A stretch of DNA of 60,000 bases from Membranipora membranacea (lineage: Eukaryota; Bryozoa; Gymnolaemata; Cheilostomatida; Membraniporidae), in the NCBI GenBank assembly GCA_914767715.1, contig OU612065.1, forward strand, positions 23,314,001 to 23,374,000, written 5' to 3'. Of this stretch, positions 50,301 through 60,000 are shown piece after piece. The notes beneath the pieces were generated by a model, which was not told the origin of the DNA, searched no databases, and saw only the letters and a list, made by a program, of their open reading frames with translations. Position numbers and translations under genes: made by a program. Every line of letters begins with the position of its first letter. Within the stretch, counting starts at the first letter, position 1.

Positions 50301-51999
50301 GTCTAGTCTACCTGCAGTGTAGTCAATAACACAATAATACATACAGATAATTTACATGAGTCTGTCTCTTCATCTTCTAGCTAAACAAAAACGACTTTGA
50401 ATTATGTGCCCATTTGCTGCGTACAATGTATTCATGACCGATGCTCTGCCTAGTATTTTCTCAGAGACCCAAAACCGGAAAATCCTAATGTATAGATAAA
50501 CGGGTAGCTGTCAGAAAAAAGCCCCTTAGCACCACATTACCTTCCTTACCTGACTGCAAACTGGGCTGTATGTAGGTATAGATTAACAAGGAGCTGTCAG
50601 GAAAAAAGCCCCATGAGCATAGTATTACTTACCCAACTTTTAACTGGGCTGTCGAATTGCATGTTGGGATTCCTTGTGCACTTTCTTGCGCCAGGAGAAA
50701 AGCAAAGATAATCTGCAACATTATTTAACTCTTATCACATACTATACTAGCTTTGACATCACATTCTTCCACTCAATATTATATCATAGGAATCATTATC
50801 CTTGTCATCAGAACATGATGATGTCACAGAGTAAGGATATACAGAGGGGACAGTTCAATGATAGTTATAGTGCCTGCGGTTTTTGATTCACTGGGGGAAA
50901 ATTGTGCACAGCTGGATGCCAAAAACTCATTATCTCTATATGTTATAATGGCATTTTTCTTGCAGACATCCCTACCTTTGATGGGCCATAATTCATTCTG
51001 TATTTATCCTAAAGACTGATTTCCAACTTTGGAATGTTCAAGCTATACACCATATTATTGTCATTTTTTGCTAGGATTCATAGGCTAAGAGTAATCCAGG
51101 TTTTTGAAATGAGTTTTGTCATAGAGATTTACATGTGACAATTGATAGACGGCTGGTCATCAAAATTAGGAAATGTCCGTGCATTGACCTAAGCCCTATG
51201 TAAATCTATATGATAAAACTCATTTTAAAAACCTGGATTACTCATAGCCTATGTATCCTAGCAAAAAATGACAATAATATGGTGTATAGCTCGAAGATTG
51301 GACATTTCAGAAAAGTTAAAAATCAGTCTTTAGGATAAATACAGAATGAATTATGACCTATCAAAGGTGGCTATGTCTGCATGACAAAACTCCACTGTAA
51401 CTTATATATATTCTGAAATTGGCAGGTGGCCAGATTGATGAATTTCCCCCAGTGAATAAAAACCGCAGGCACTATAACGATCATTGAAGTGTCCCCTCTG
51501 CTTATCCTTACTCTGTGATGATGTGTTGCCCTCCTACTAAGTGATGTTTGAGGGCTTCAATACACATGCATGTCATGCCACATTTTTGTTAAACATAGGT
51601 CAATCCATGATTCTGTGTCCTGAAAAAATAATACAACTTTGGAAAATTCAAAACTCATCATTCGAATTTGTGTGTCCCTGCACTAAAGGGACATGCCGAC
51701 AAATTCACAAATTTGTATTAGATGCGAAGCAGATAATAATTGAAGATGCATTCTCATGCATAGTGTAGGCAAACTCACAATAACAGCTGTACCAACCCCA
51801 GACCCCCCCCCCCCCCCATTCCAGGGTTCAGCCTTGAGCACTGTCGAGAAGTTGTGCAATATAGCATTAAGGCTCATGCAACCCTAATGCATTATCTCAG
51901 TTGGCAAGAACTTACTAGTGTCTGCTGATATGGAACATGAAAAGAGTAAGTTTACTATGATAGAATTATACCCACAAGCTGTGTACTACATCTGATCAT
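47331..51999 (-). CDS. Propeller receptor copy D, 593 aa
   Basis: Exons right to left: 51976-51999, 50633-50712, 49089-49966, 48544-48720, 47981-48140, 47331-47793 (1,782 nt, standard phases). Exon 1 reads MIRCSTQL. Exon 6 has a 21-nt in-frame deletion just after its start, removing the RIQQQGIE-like residues found in A-C. The variable patch is LLNRISNSTSGKAGQCGTPG, sharing GQC.TPGRTDGTGD with B. Intron 1 contains the 693-bp foldback element and a C15 run. Apparently intact. It is the copy whose upstream region differs most from the others. Confidence 0.85.
50825..51517. mobile_element. 693-bp foldback transposon in intron 1 of copy D
   Basis: Ends CACAGAGTAAGGATA and reverse complement. Inverted similarity continues inward through almost the whole element (for example TTGTCATTTTTTGCTAGGAT at 51058 against ATCCTAGCAAAAAATGACAA near 51256), leaving a short unpaired centre near 51130-51190. 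It is flanked by ATGATGT on both sides (50818-50824 and 51518-51524). Unit 1 shows the empty site ACATGATGATGTG. No ORF of note. The superfamily is not clear from a 7-bp duplication. Confidence 0.9.
51803..51817. repeat. C15 homopolymer in intron 1 of copy D
   Basis: Fifteen consecutive C within a T/C-rich stretch. G-rich on the transcribed RNA of copy D. Prone to length error in sequencing. Confidence 0.9.
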
Positions 52000-54549
52000 A
52001 TTAATTCTATAGCCGGTCCGCTCCAAGTAAGGAATTTCGCTCTCTAAAGTTCTGCCTTCCTGAGGGATCACCTAGACCAATGTCTACCATACTACTCTGA
52101 GGCTGTACCTGTGAGTTGTCCTAATGATAGTCAAATAGTGGAATACTGCAGTTTCACTCTAACTTCTTTTTCTCTCTTTATTTTGTTTTGATAAGGCTTC
52201 ATAAAGTTCATAAAGATCACAATAGATTCTTGGCGATTGCCCAACAGTGTAATATATACACTGTGACGGGGGGGGGGGGGGGGCTTCAGACGGGAGGGGG
52301 CAAGAGTCTGGGGGCTCAGACTGCACTGTGACCTAACATGTTGCGGGAAGAAAAACAGCTAGCTTTTTTTGGTGTGTAAATTCTTCAAAATATATTAAAA
52401 AGGGAAAGTTTATAATATAGATATAGATTATATATAGATATACCATATTCAGCACAACTATGGGTATATAATAGATATGTATGATGTTGATTGGTAACAG
52501 TTAGATCAAGAATTAATATTATGTAGTAAAGAAGTCACTGGACGAATAGTTTGTCATATCAGCATGCTTGAAATATCTAAACATACACACACCCTCTTTA
52601 TTTTTAAATTATATATAATCCCACTTCAGCTAGCCAAAATTTATTGCCAGCTAAAATTTATAGTCACCCCCAAACTAGCTAAACTAAAATAATTTTGCTA
52701 ACATTTACTCCTCCAGCAAATTAGAAGTTACTCCTGACTCCGCTCTATTGGTAATCTGCTTAACAGTAGAGAGGGAGCCACTCCTGAATGCTGATAATAG
52801 GCATATAACTTGATGTAGGTTTCGATAGCGTTGCAATCTTACTTGACACTAAAGGATGTGCAATTTTTATGACTTAACTACCCAACCCGTCTTTGGAACA
52901 GCTCTACAAAAGAAGGAAGTTGAGGAATAATATTTGAAATTTCAAATTTTATTGAGATTAAAGATTTATATTGGCAAATTTTCAAATGTCCCATCCTGAC
53001 CGAATTGTTGATTTTCATGGTTCATAGATCATTTCTTTATTGACTAAGAATGGCATCACAATTATGATCACAAGATCACGATTTGGTCCTAATGACTGGG
53101 TTCAAGTTGTTTGTTCACGATACAAAAAATACATTAGCCTCTAATTAGTTTATAAAACAGAAGGCTGGAGTAGAACGTACTGCACTATAGTAAAACCTCC
53201 AGTACTATCATTGTACTCTGATCAAGTAAAGATCAATTACAAGCATGAGCATAATTTTGTGTGGCCGTAAAGACAAATTCAAAGTTTAGTTCAATTTAAT
53301 TGTGAAGCTGGAATTTAAAGGACCAGCACAAGTATAGGCCTAAATCAATTTATCATTGTAGTCATCCCAGTTTTGTTAAACAAACAAATAAATAATAGAT
53401 AAAAAGGGTGTTTAATCTAAGTTTCAAATTTCAAAAGTCAGTAGTGATGACTAAAATATTGGCATCATGCCACTTGAACCGCGACTGTCATAAGATCCTT
53501 GTAATCTGTGGGAATGATAATACTAGGATTTCCAACTATCAGTCATGATCTTGATCCCCTTGCTCGGCTAAATAAGTAGGCACCATAGACTTAATAATAA
53601 GTCTATGGTAGGCACCCATGAGGTTGTTTGAGTGGAAAAATTTTCATATGCAAGACCCTCTGACCGTTTTGTCACAAGCCAACTAGCTGAGAAAGACCAA
53701 TGGCAGGCAACAAAACATCATTCACCACATTAACAAGTTTTTTTTGCGTTATCTGAACTTTGGGAGTTATCATGACTGAGCCCCTGAAACCAATCAGTAG
53801 CTATTTTTTCCTTTCTGACAAATCAATGTAATCACAACCTGAAGAAGTTGTTCACTTTGCACAATAACTCCCAGATTGTTAATCCTTGCATCGGGTTGGA
53901 ATTGGACACTGGACAGTTCCCAAAGTTTGGAAGAATATTTTTGAACTCATATGCAACAAAACACATAAAAGGCTCTATAGATCAGTCTAGAAATACGTTT
54001 TTTTTGTACTAATCAGCTTAAATATATTTGATCAGCATACATATATTTTATAGAATGATTAGCTTTCACAGGATAGCACAGCAATCATGATCATGCAATA
54101 GTGCAGTCTCATAGTTGCTGACTCCAAGCAAGTTTAAATATAGAAAGAAAGAGCATGGCACCAGGGAGAATGGAAGAACGGAAGAATTCTCCCTGATGGC
54201 ACCCAAGATACGATATTGCACTGTATTATAACACTGAAATTGAGCAAATTACTGAAGTAACTTGTAATAAATGCATTAATAAAGTTAGTGGAGTGAGTAG
54301 ACATGTGTTGTTGGCGGTGTTAGTATTTATAGTATACGCGTGTACGTGTGTATTCGTATATGCGTATATGTATATTCATACATTATTCTTTAAAACTCTT
54401 ATTATGTATGTATGTATGTATATGTATGTATGTATGTATATTGTATTGTTATCAATACTTGATAAAATTCATTGTTGTTTTGCTCTGTGATGCACGGAGA
54501 GCAAATTTTACAACACAGCCGCCATCTTGGCGCCAAACAATGATGATAC
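52000..54549. other. Spacer between copies D and E, spanning the right end of the tandem array
   Basis: Up to about 52733 it is a diverged version of the upstream region of A-C, ending in the CTAA-rich repeat with CTCCTCCAGCAAATTAGAAG. After that it is single-copy. Contents: a G16 run at 52268-52283, the 24-bp CATAGACTTAAT palindrome at 53584-53607, a small inverted pair (ACCAGGGAGAAT / ATTCTCCCTGATGG, about 54161-54204), and TATG repeats at about 54405-54440. No coding exon seen. Confidence 0.6.
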
Positions 54550-57500
54550 CTAAACTGTGATAAAGTTATTATTAATTTCTCCTATCGGTCTATCGCTGCT
54601 CCCTGTAGTGTCAATGTTATACGGATCATCCTCCATGTCTCTGTGAGCCAGTGTCATCAGCATTCTCTCCTCTGTTCTCCTCACCTCTGACATCCGTAAT
54701 ATATCCTGTAACTCATCCGCACTTGAGTAAGCGTTGTTCATACGCTGATAACCTTCACTGTTGCGACTCGTCTGCGATGTCCTGTTGTTTAAGTCCATTC
54801 TCACGGAAGCGGTTGTGTCTACTTGTGATGTTGCGATGTTATGGTTGTTTTGTGGCCTTTGGGTATGAAGCTGCCTTACTCGCTGTGGCGGAAGGGCTGC
54901 ATCCCCATGAATCGGGTCTCGACTGCGAGTTAAACTCGATGATCTCGACTCAGCTGTGATCGACTCGTATTGATGTGTCTCTGATATTTCACTACGTGCT
55001 GGTGTCTCAAAGGCTTCTTCCTCTGGCTGCTGTATACTATGCAATCTACCAAAGATCATGTTAGTTATATACTAAAGTGAGAGACTGTAACTACTCTTGA
55101 TAATTTATCATTCAGAACAGGCTTGGGTTCAGATTTGGGAAAAACTTGGCGAAGAAACTTGTCTGCTACTCAATGAATACTTAATGATGTAATCCAACTA
55201 ACTTGCACTGCTGCTGTCTGAGCACTGAGACTCACAACAAGCTTATGTCCCACATATACATAGCTATCTGGGTTCTCAGGCTACCACTAGTGGAATATTG
55301 TGGGACTGAGCTATCAAACACCCCCAACAAATTGGTAGAGTCCGTGGTAGCCTTACCCTCTTTGTGTGACAACATCAGCAAACATTTCTGGCAGGGCAAG
55401 ACAAAGCCCTATTTAAAACCAAAGTAAATCTATTCTTGTACATGGGTATAGCCACCTTGATCTAGTGAATTTGAGTTTTTTAACCAGCACAAGAATGACG
55501 ACAATGAGTAGCATTAGACCTCCAACAAAGCCACTAATCAGAGCTAACTCTCTCATCTGCAGAGGTTGAAAGTCTGCCTCTGTAGTCTGTACCACTGGCT
55601 GAGGATTTGGCACACCTGTAGGATTTGAAATGAATGAAACTTGAGAAGGGATAAAGCGGAAATTGCTTTGTGTTACTTATGTTCATCAGTAGTGTGAGAC
55701 GATAAGACAAGATTTCTCTGCTCAATAACCACAAAAATTGTTTGTGTGCGCTCAATACCACCATTTGTAGGTCAGTTGTAACATAAGCCCTATTTTTGTG
55801 CATAAATATGATAATACCTTACCAGTCAAGTTTCCATTGTCGACCGTGGTTTGGTTGTTCCTGGTTGAATTGAAGACTGTGATCATAGCTGTTTTTGAAG
55901 TTGTTGGTGATGCTGTTGGTCTTGTTGGTAGTGTCATGTTCTCAGCTTCAACATCACAAGGCTTACCTAAATCAATCATTTGTAAACAGGAAACTAGTTA
56001 AGCATATGGTGTGTCATTGCATCGAACATTGAATTAGCTGTCAAGTTAGCATAGATTGAGATAATGACTTCATCTTTGTACTTGGTTTGATTCAATAGGT
56101 TTAGTTGATTGCTTATGCGTGTTCCGCATTGAGCTGGAATTACCAGGCATCCAAAAAATGCAGCAGATTGAATTGTTTTTTTTTTTCATTCCATGGAGAT
56201 TATGTATTATAAATAGTGTGATTACCTCCTTGTGTATATGATATGTCTAATCGTCTGATGAAAGTATTGCAGCCAATCACAAAGGCCTGCAGCTGGTAGG
56301 AAAACATGACATTAAAAGGCCTTTTAATCTGGCAGGTATTGTTGTTTCCTTCTTGAGACATGGAATTCCCGTTGCAAAATGTCGCAATGATAATCCCCAA
56401 ATCAGTGAGTCTCGTGAGTTTGTTGTCGTTTTTGTGGGTTACCAGGAGATCCGTTGAATGAGGGATACGTGTTATTCCTTCTATCGACTGTCTCTCGCAC
56501 GTCATGTATACATGAAATGACGCAGACGCTATGTTTATTTTTGCCACTCCGTGGTCAACAGTTACAAATATGGTTTCTCTGTTTTGATCCAGAACAAGTT
56601 CTTTTGGTTTTGTCAACTTGCTAACGAGTGTTGTAACTAACCCTGTCACAAGGTTGTATGTGCGTATCGTCCCATTGTCACTTCTAGTACTATCTGTAAT
56701 GAAATACTCATTTTTGTATTGCCCATCGATGATTGAGTGTGGGTATTGGAAATGCGCGTCTGCCACGCCATCAGTGCGACCGCTCCTCGTACATTGTCCA
56801 GTGCTGGGATTTGTAGACTCACTTGTTCGATTCAATAGCCGTATACAATGATTCTCACTGTCTACTGCAAGAATAGTCGTTTTGTTGACTTGACGGAATC
56901 CTGTTAGGGTATTGAACTCTGCATTCTTGCCAGGGTAATTTTTGTATCCGCTACTGCCGTCGCCAAATAAAGTCTCATCATTTTTTGACGTTGTGTTCAG
57001 TGTTCTGATTTTTAAAGAGCTTGAGATGAGCAGCATGCCAGGGTTAGCTTCGTCATCTTCGATATGTGAGGCTGCCCATGTAGGTTTTTCTGCCATCTGT
57101 CTCATCTGCTCAAAACTGGAGGAAAAAAGGTTTGGAAATCAAATAAGGTCTGTTATAAATTAGAAAAAAAGTGCAACCTTACTTGCTTACTTACTTTATT
57201 TACTTTTGCGAGACATTGGTTATCAGCTTGCTATGCACTAGGCAGGTCAAGATTGCCCTCAAGCTAAACGCAAACTCTGACTGCGCAAACTCTGACGCAA
57301 ACTCTGACTGGGCTGCCTGTGGTGGCATTGTACTATCAACCGCAGCACACAACTTGTTGGAAATAGGGTCAAATAGTAAAACCGGGGAGAGTCATAGCAC
57401 TTAATTCTTGTGCTATAAAAATATCAGATAACATTAAATCAAAATATGCACTGATAGGGAATAGGATGAATATGAAAATTAAAATCACACAGCAGTCACT

Positions 57501-58098
57501 TGAGGTAATGGTTCAACCTAGTATAATGCATCATTGGTATATAATGGCATGCTTATAAGGTGCATGTTGATGCTGCGCAAAGCCTCATCGCTTGGGCCTG
57601 CTCTTCCTCACCTGAACTTTATGGCTCCTGCAGTAGATGAACTGCATTTCGTCTCTTCATCAGCTCTTACTTTGGTCACAAGAGCGGCGTAAATCACCTA
57701 CAAAAGAGTTAAAAGTTTTGATCACAAATTATTTCGTAGTCTTATAAGCTCCTCTGCTACAGGCCCTACTAAATGCCAAATGGTTTATTTCTGAAATGCA
57801 GTAAGGCTGGACTAGAATGCTAGATTGTTTACATTTGTTAGGTCTGCGAAGCAATGACCAAGCTACGCTCAACTAAGCTGCTCAAACATTGACGGAAATT
57901 TAGATGTGTTGAAGCCGTGCTCTTTGTTGTGACTTTTCATGTAGCTTTTCAGAGAAGAACAGCGAGTGTTGCAAGACTTGAACCTTATTTAACTGGTAGT
58001 AGACCACTGTTCACAATGTTCAGGATCTGACAATGAGTGATAAAAGAAAGCTAATGTTATTATGAAATACTTACAAGCTGCACAAGATATATTACCAT
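54550..58098 (-). CDS. Propeller receptor copy E (diverged paralogue), 599 aa
   Basis: Exons right to left: 58075-58098, 57612-57697, 56226-57115, 55823-55966, 55456-55615, 54550-55045 (1,800 nt). Phases are identical to A-D. A 24-nt first exon gives MVIYLVQL, joined to VIYAALVTKVRADEETKC (signal peptide). The propeller exon keeps ILAVDSENHCIRLLNR and GRTDGVADAHFQYP but is strongly diverged. The stalk is T/S-rich and shorter, with N-glycosylation sites. The membrane helix is LMLLIVVILVLV. In the tail, 71 residues from RMDLNNRTSQ to TTGSSDR differ from A at only two positions, while both ends of the tail differ. Its C-terminus NNNFITV could be a PDZ class II-type end; A-D end in RVSS. Exon 5 has a GTGGCT donor. 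Confidence 0.82.
57270..57315. repeat. Short tandem repeat of GCAAACTCTGAC
   Basis: Three imperfect GCAAACTCTGAC(TGC) units in the intron between exons 2 and 3 of copy E. Confidence 0.7.
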
Positions 58099-58995
58099 TC
58101 TCGTTTCGTAACTGACCAGTCGTTCCTTCAAACGGCAGTATTTCATTAGCCTTCCTCTTACCTAGCCTACTCAAGACATTATCTATGCTGATATATCACA
58201 TTTCCATATCCTGCTACAGGAGTGGCTTGCGTCGGTGTGCTCTTAAAATGATAATATGGCAATGCAGTTTCACAATAAAACTGAATCACTACTGACATCA
58301 CTACTTATTATAAAAACATGAAGAAGGAAGTATACACATAATGCTATAGAGCAGTCACAAATTCGAGGTCAGGTACCAATGCTTATCTGATGTAAATTGC
58401 ACAAGTCTGAAATTTTCACTAGTGATGGCTGAGCATCACAATGTCATGTTTCTTCCAGTATCAGCCCTTGAAACAATACTCATACCATCCATATTTTTCA
58501 ATAATTATAGTTCACCGTGACAAGGGGGGGGGGGGCAAAAGATTTTTCAATTGCGGTCAAAAGCAAATTTTTTATTGGCATCTGTCTCAATCTTATAAAT
58601 AATGTAATAATTACCATTACTTTTTCCCACCTAAGCTAACGAAAAATGGTGCTAGTTAACATTATGTCATCCCCAAACTAGCGTAGTTAATCTCTAGCAA
58701 TATAATTTTATTTTATCGTCATTTACCTCCACCAGCCATCAGAAAGGGTGTCCGCAACTCATAAACATAGCCAGTGTTACAATATTATTTTGATAGGGAT
58801 AGGATAGGGATAGAGTTTATTACAGTCTGTGAAAAGAGAAATATGGTGTTTCGACAGCGCTTAAAGTTGAGTCAATGTAAAATTGCTGATGTTACATAGA
58901 TATAAATAAAAATATAAAAAATAATCTTCACTGAATTCGCTTAACATCAATCAATGTGTGCCCCTGTGCTCATCACTTTTCCCTATTCAGATCTA

Positions 58996-59019
58996 GCCTT
59001 GTCATGCGCATGACAAGGC
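58996..59019. repeat. 24-bp perfect palindrome
   Basis: GCCTTGTCATGC followed directly by its reverse complement GCATGACAAGGC, with no loop. Possibly the joined ends of a deleted inverted-repeat element, as at 27220. Confidence 0.85.
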
Positions 59020-59357
59020 CAATTCTGATCATAATAAAGGCTGTTGAGAGTGTGAAGCCAGATGAATAAAATGACATGCACAAAACAAATTATTCCTGGA
59101 AGATATATTGGTGTCTCCGCACCTGAAAATCTGGGATCCATCTATAGCATATGTGGGCAACCTTTTTTTGAAAAAGGCCACATTTTTCGCAGGCTGCACT
59201 CAGTAGGCCTCAACATATATTTCATGCATAAATTTGGAATGTGAGGTATATTTTGGCTCTGTTTATTTTGTACAAACTAAATCGGAATATGTGTCAATAA
59301 AGACTGCGGTGTGTTGCGAAAAACATTGACTCGCATGAGCTCAAACAAATTACTTAT

Positions 59358-59735
59358 ATTTATCTGCTCATCTGAAGTTCTGTGACATTAACTTACAATC
59401 ATAATCTTTCAAGTGGTTGAGAAAAGGACAAGGCGGAAGGCTTGTCGAATGAGGGACACTCTGGAAAATCTCAGCCAAAATTCCGGAGCATTTGTAACAT
59501 GACAACTTTTTGTGACAAATCTGACTGCATAAGCTAAAACGGAATACCTAAATATTTATCTAATCTTCTGAAGTTTTGTGACATTAAGATACATCTACAA
59601 TTTATCTAAGTTTCAAGTGGTTGAGCAAAGGCAAGGGGACATTTTTCATAAATGCCTGTCAAATGAGAGGCACTCTGGAACATTCCAGCTAACATTCTGG
59701 AGCACTTGTAATAAGACATCTACATCCAAAAGTCA
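59358..59735. repeat. Degenerate tandem duplication, period about 196 bp
   Basis: ATTTATCTGCTCATCTGAAG at 59358 recurs as ATTTATCTAATCTTCTGAAG at about 59554. The following landmarks (GTGACATTAA, TTTCAAGTGGTTGAG, ACTCTGGAA, GGAGCA.TTGTAA) recur in the same order. Two units are visible. It may be part of a satellite or of a longer transposon. Confidence 0.65.
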
Positions 59736-60000
59736 CGAGAGGATATTTTTGTTTTCACTGTTTTGGGTTTATTTTTTTGCGAATTGATTCTCTTGTAACT
59801 ACTACTGTTATGATGTTTTGTCAAGTATGACTTGGGAATTCCCTTGATATGTTAGCATGTATGTAGCCTATCTACATGCATGATGAAGACTGGCAAATAT
59901 TATGAAACTCCAACTGTGCAATTGTGCTAACAGGCGGATATGCATTGGTCTTGTAACGCCACTTTTTTCCCCTTTTTTTAAAAGTGGCAACATGGCAAGG

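Larger units (their letters stand above)
22973..52733. repeat. Four-unit tandem segmental duplication (6.5-8.3 kb units)
   Basis: Unit borders are at about 22973, 29441, 36880, 44483 and 52733. Units 2-4 each begin inside a copy of the PRKDC exon 22896-23064. Each ends with an element of the CTAA-rich dispersed repeat reading CTCCTCCAGCAAAT[C/T]AGAAG. Each unit contains one complete minus-strand propeller-receptor gene. Unit 1 begins in the real exon and lacks about 1.6 kb present in units 2-4. Units 2, 3 and most of 4 are nearly identical over long stretches. The right end of unit 4, after about 51690, is clearly more diverged. Confidence 0.9.
58099..60000. other. Right flank, no gene recognised
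   Basis: Upstream side of copy E. Contains a G12 run (about 58524-58535), a copy of the CTAA-rich dispersed repeat (58620-58740), GATAGGGATAG repeats at about 58798-58815 that resemble a LINE/SINE tail, a 24-bp perfect palindrome (58996-59019) and a degenerate direct repeat (59358-59735). No PRKDC exon on the + strand could be found. Confidence 0.6.

Noticed and set aside
53140-53170. Possible further PRKDC exon on the + strand after the array
   Set aside because: Searched the + strand from 23065 to 60000 for the residues that follow in the human protein. No frame with splice sites and similarity was found.
59145-59200. GTGGGCAACCTTTTTTT...GGCCACATTTTTCGC motif resembling one end of a hAT element
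   Set aside because: Only one end is seen, with no inverted partner or target duplication, so not called as an element.
1-60000. CRISPR arrays, bacterial operons, rRNA or intact tRNA genes
   Set aside because: No regularly spaced repeats with unique spacers; repeats are tandem, inverted or segmental. The only tRNA-like sequence is the SINE head at 10740.

Overview
The window is nuclear DNA from an invertebrate animal. It has AT-rich introns of a few hundred bases to about 1.8 kb with GT/AG splice sites, scattered MITEs, a tRNA-type SINE, a non-LTR retrotransposon fragment and microsatellites. I cannot place the species. No bacterial-style operons, CRISPR arrays, rRNA or intact tRNA genes were seen.

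Region 1 (about 1-23,064, + strand) holds 34 consecutive exons, plus one possible extra upstream exon, of the gene for the catalytic subunit of DNA-dependent protein kinase (PRKDC/DNA-PKcs). About 1,743 codons are present. They match, end to end, roughly residues 265-2,010 of the human protein, which is the HEAT-repeat solenoid. The start of the gene lies left of the window. No later exon (FAT, kinase, FATC) is visible up to 60,000.

Region 2 (about 22,973-52,733) is a four-unit tandem duplication of 6.5-8.3 kb per unit. Each unit carries, on the minus strand, a complete six-exon gene (copies A-D). The encoded protein is about 595-600 residues: signal peptide, NHL/TolB-like beta-propeller ectodomain, Ser/Thr-rich stalk, one transmembrane helix and a cytoplasmic tail of about 160 residues with tyrosine motifs. 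Units 2-4 start with a truncated copy of the last PRKDC exon, which marks the duplication junction. Units 2-4 also share a 1.6-kb segment, absent from unit 1, with two possible small membrane-protein ORFs and long TA repeats.

Region 3 (54,550-58,098, minus strand) is a fifth, diverged but intact member (copy E) outside the duplicated block, with the same exon phases. One tail segment of E is almost identical in DNA to A-D although its ectodomain has diverged strongly. This points to gene conversion or very strong constraint on the tail.

The best candidate for an undescribed system is therefore a tandem family of single-pass beta-propeller receptors, apparently nested antisense in, or directly beside, PRKDC. 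Its signs of exchange between copies include a variable ectodomain patch shuffled among copies, a homogenised signalling tail and length-variable stalks. An immune or self-recognition role is only an inference. The rest of the window is intron or intergenic sequence with inverted-repeat elements, listed individually.
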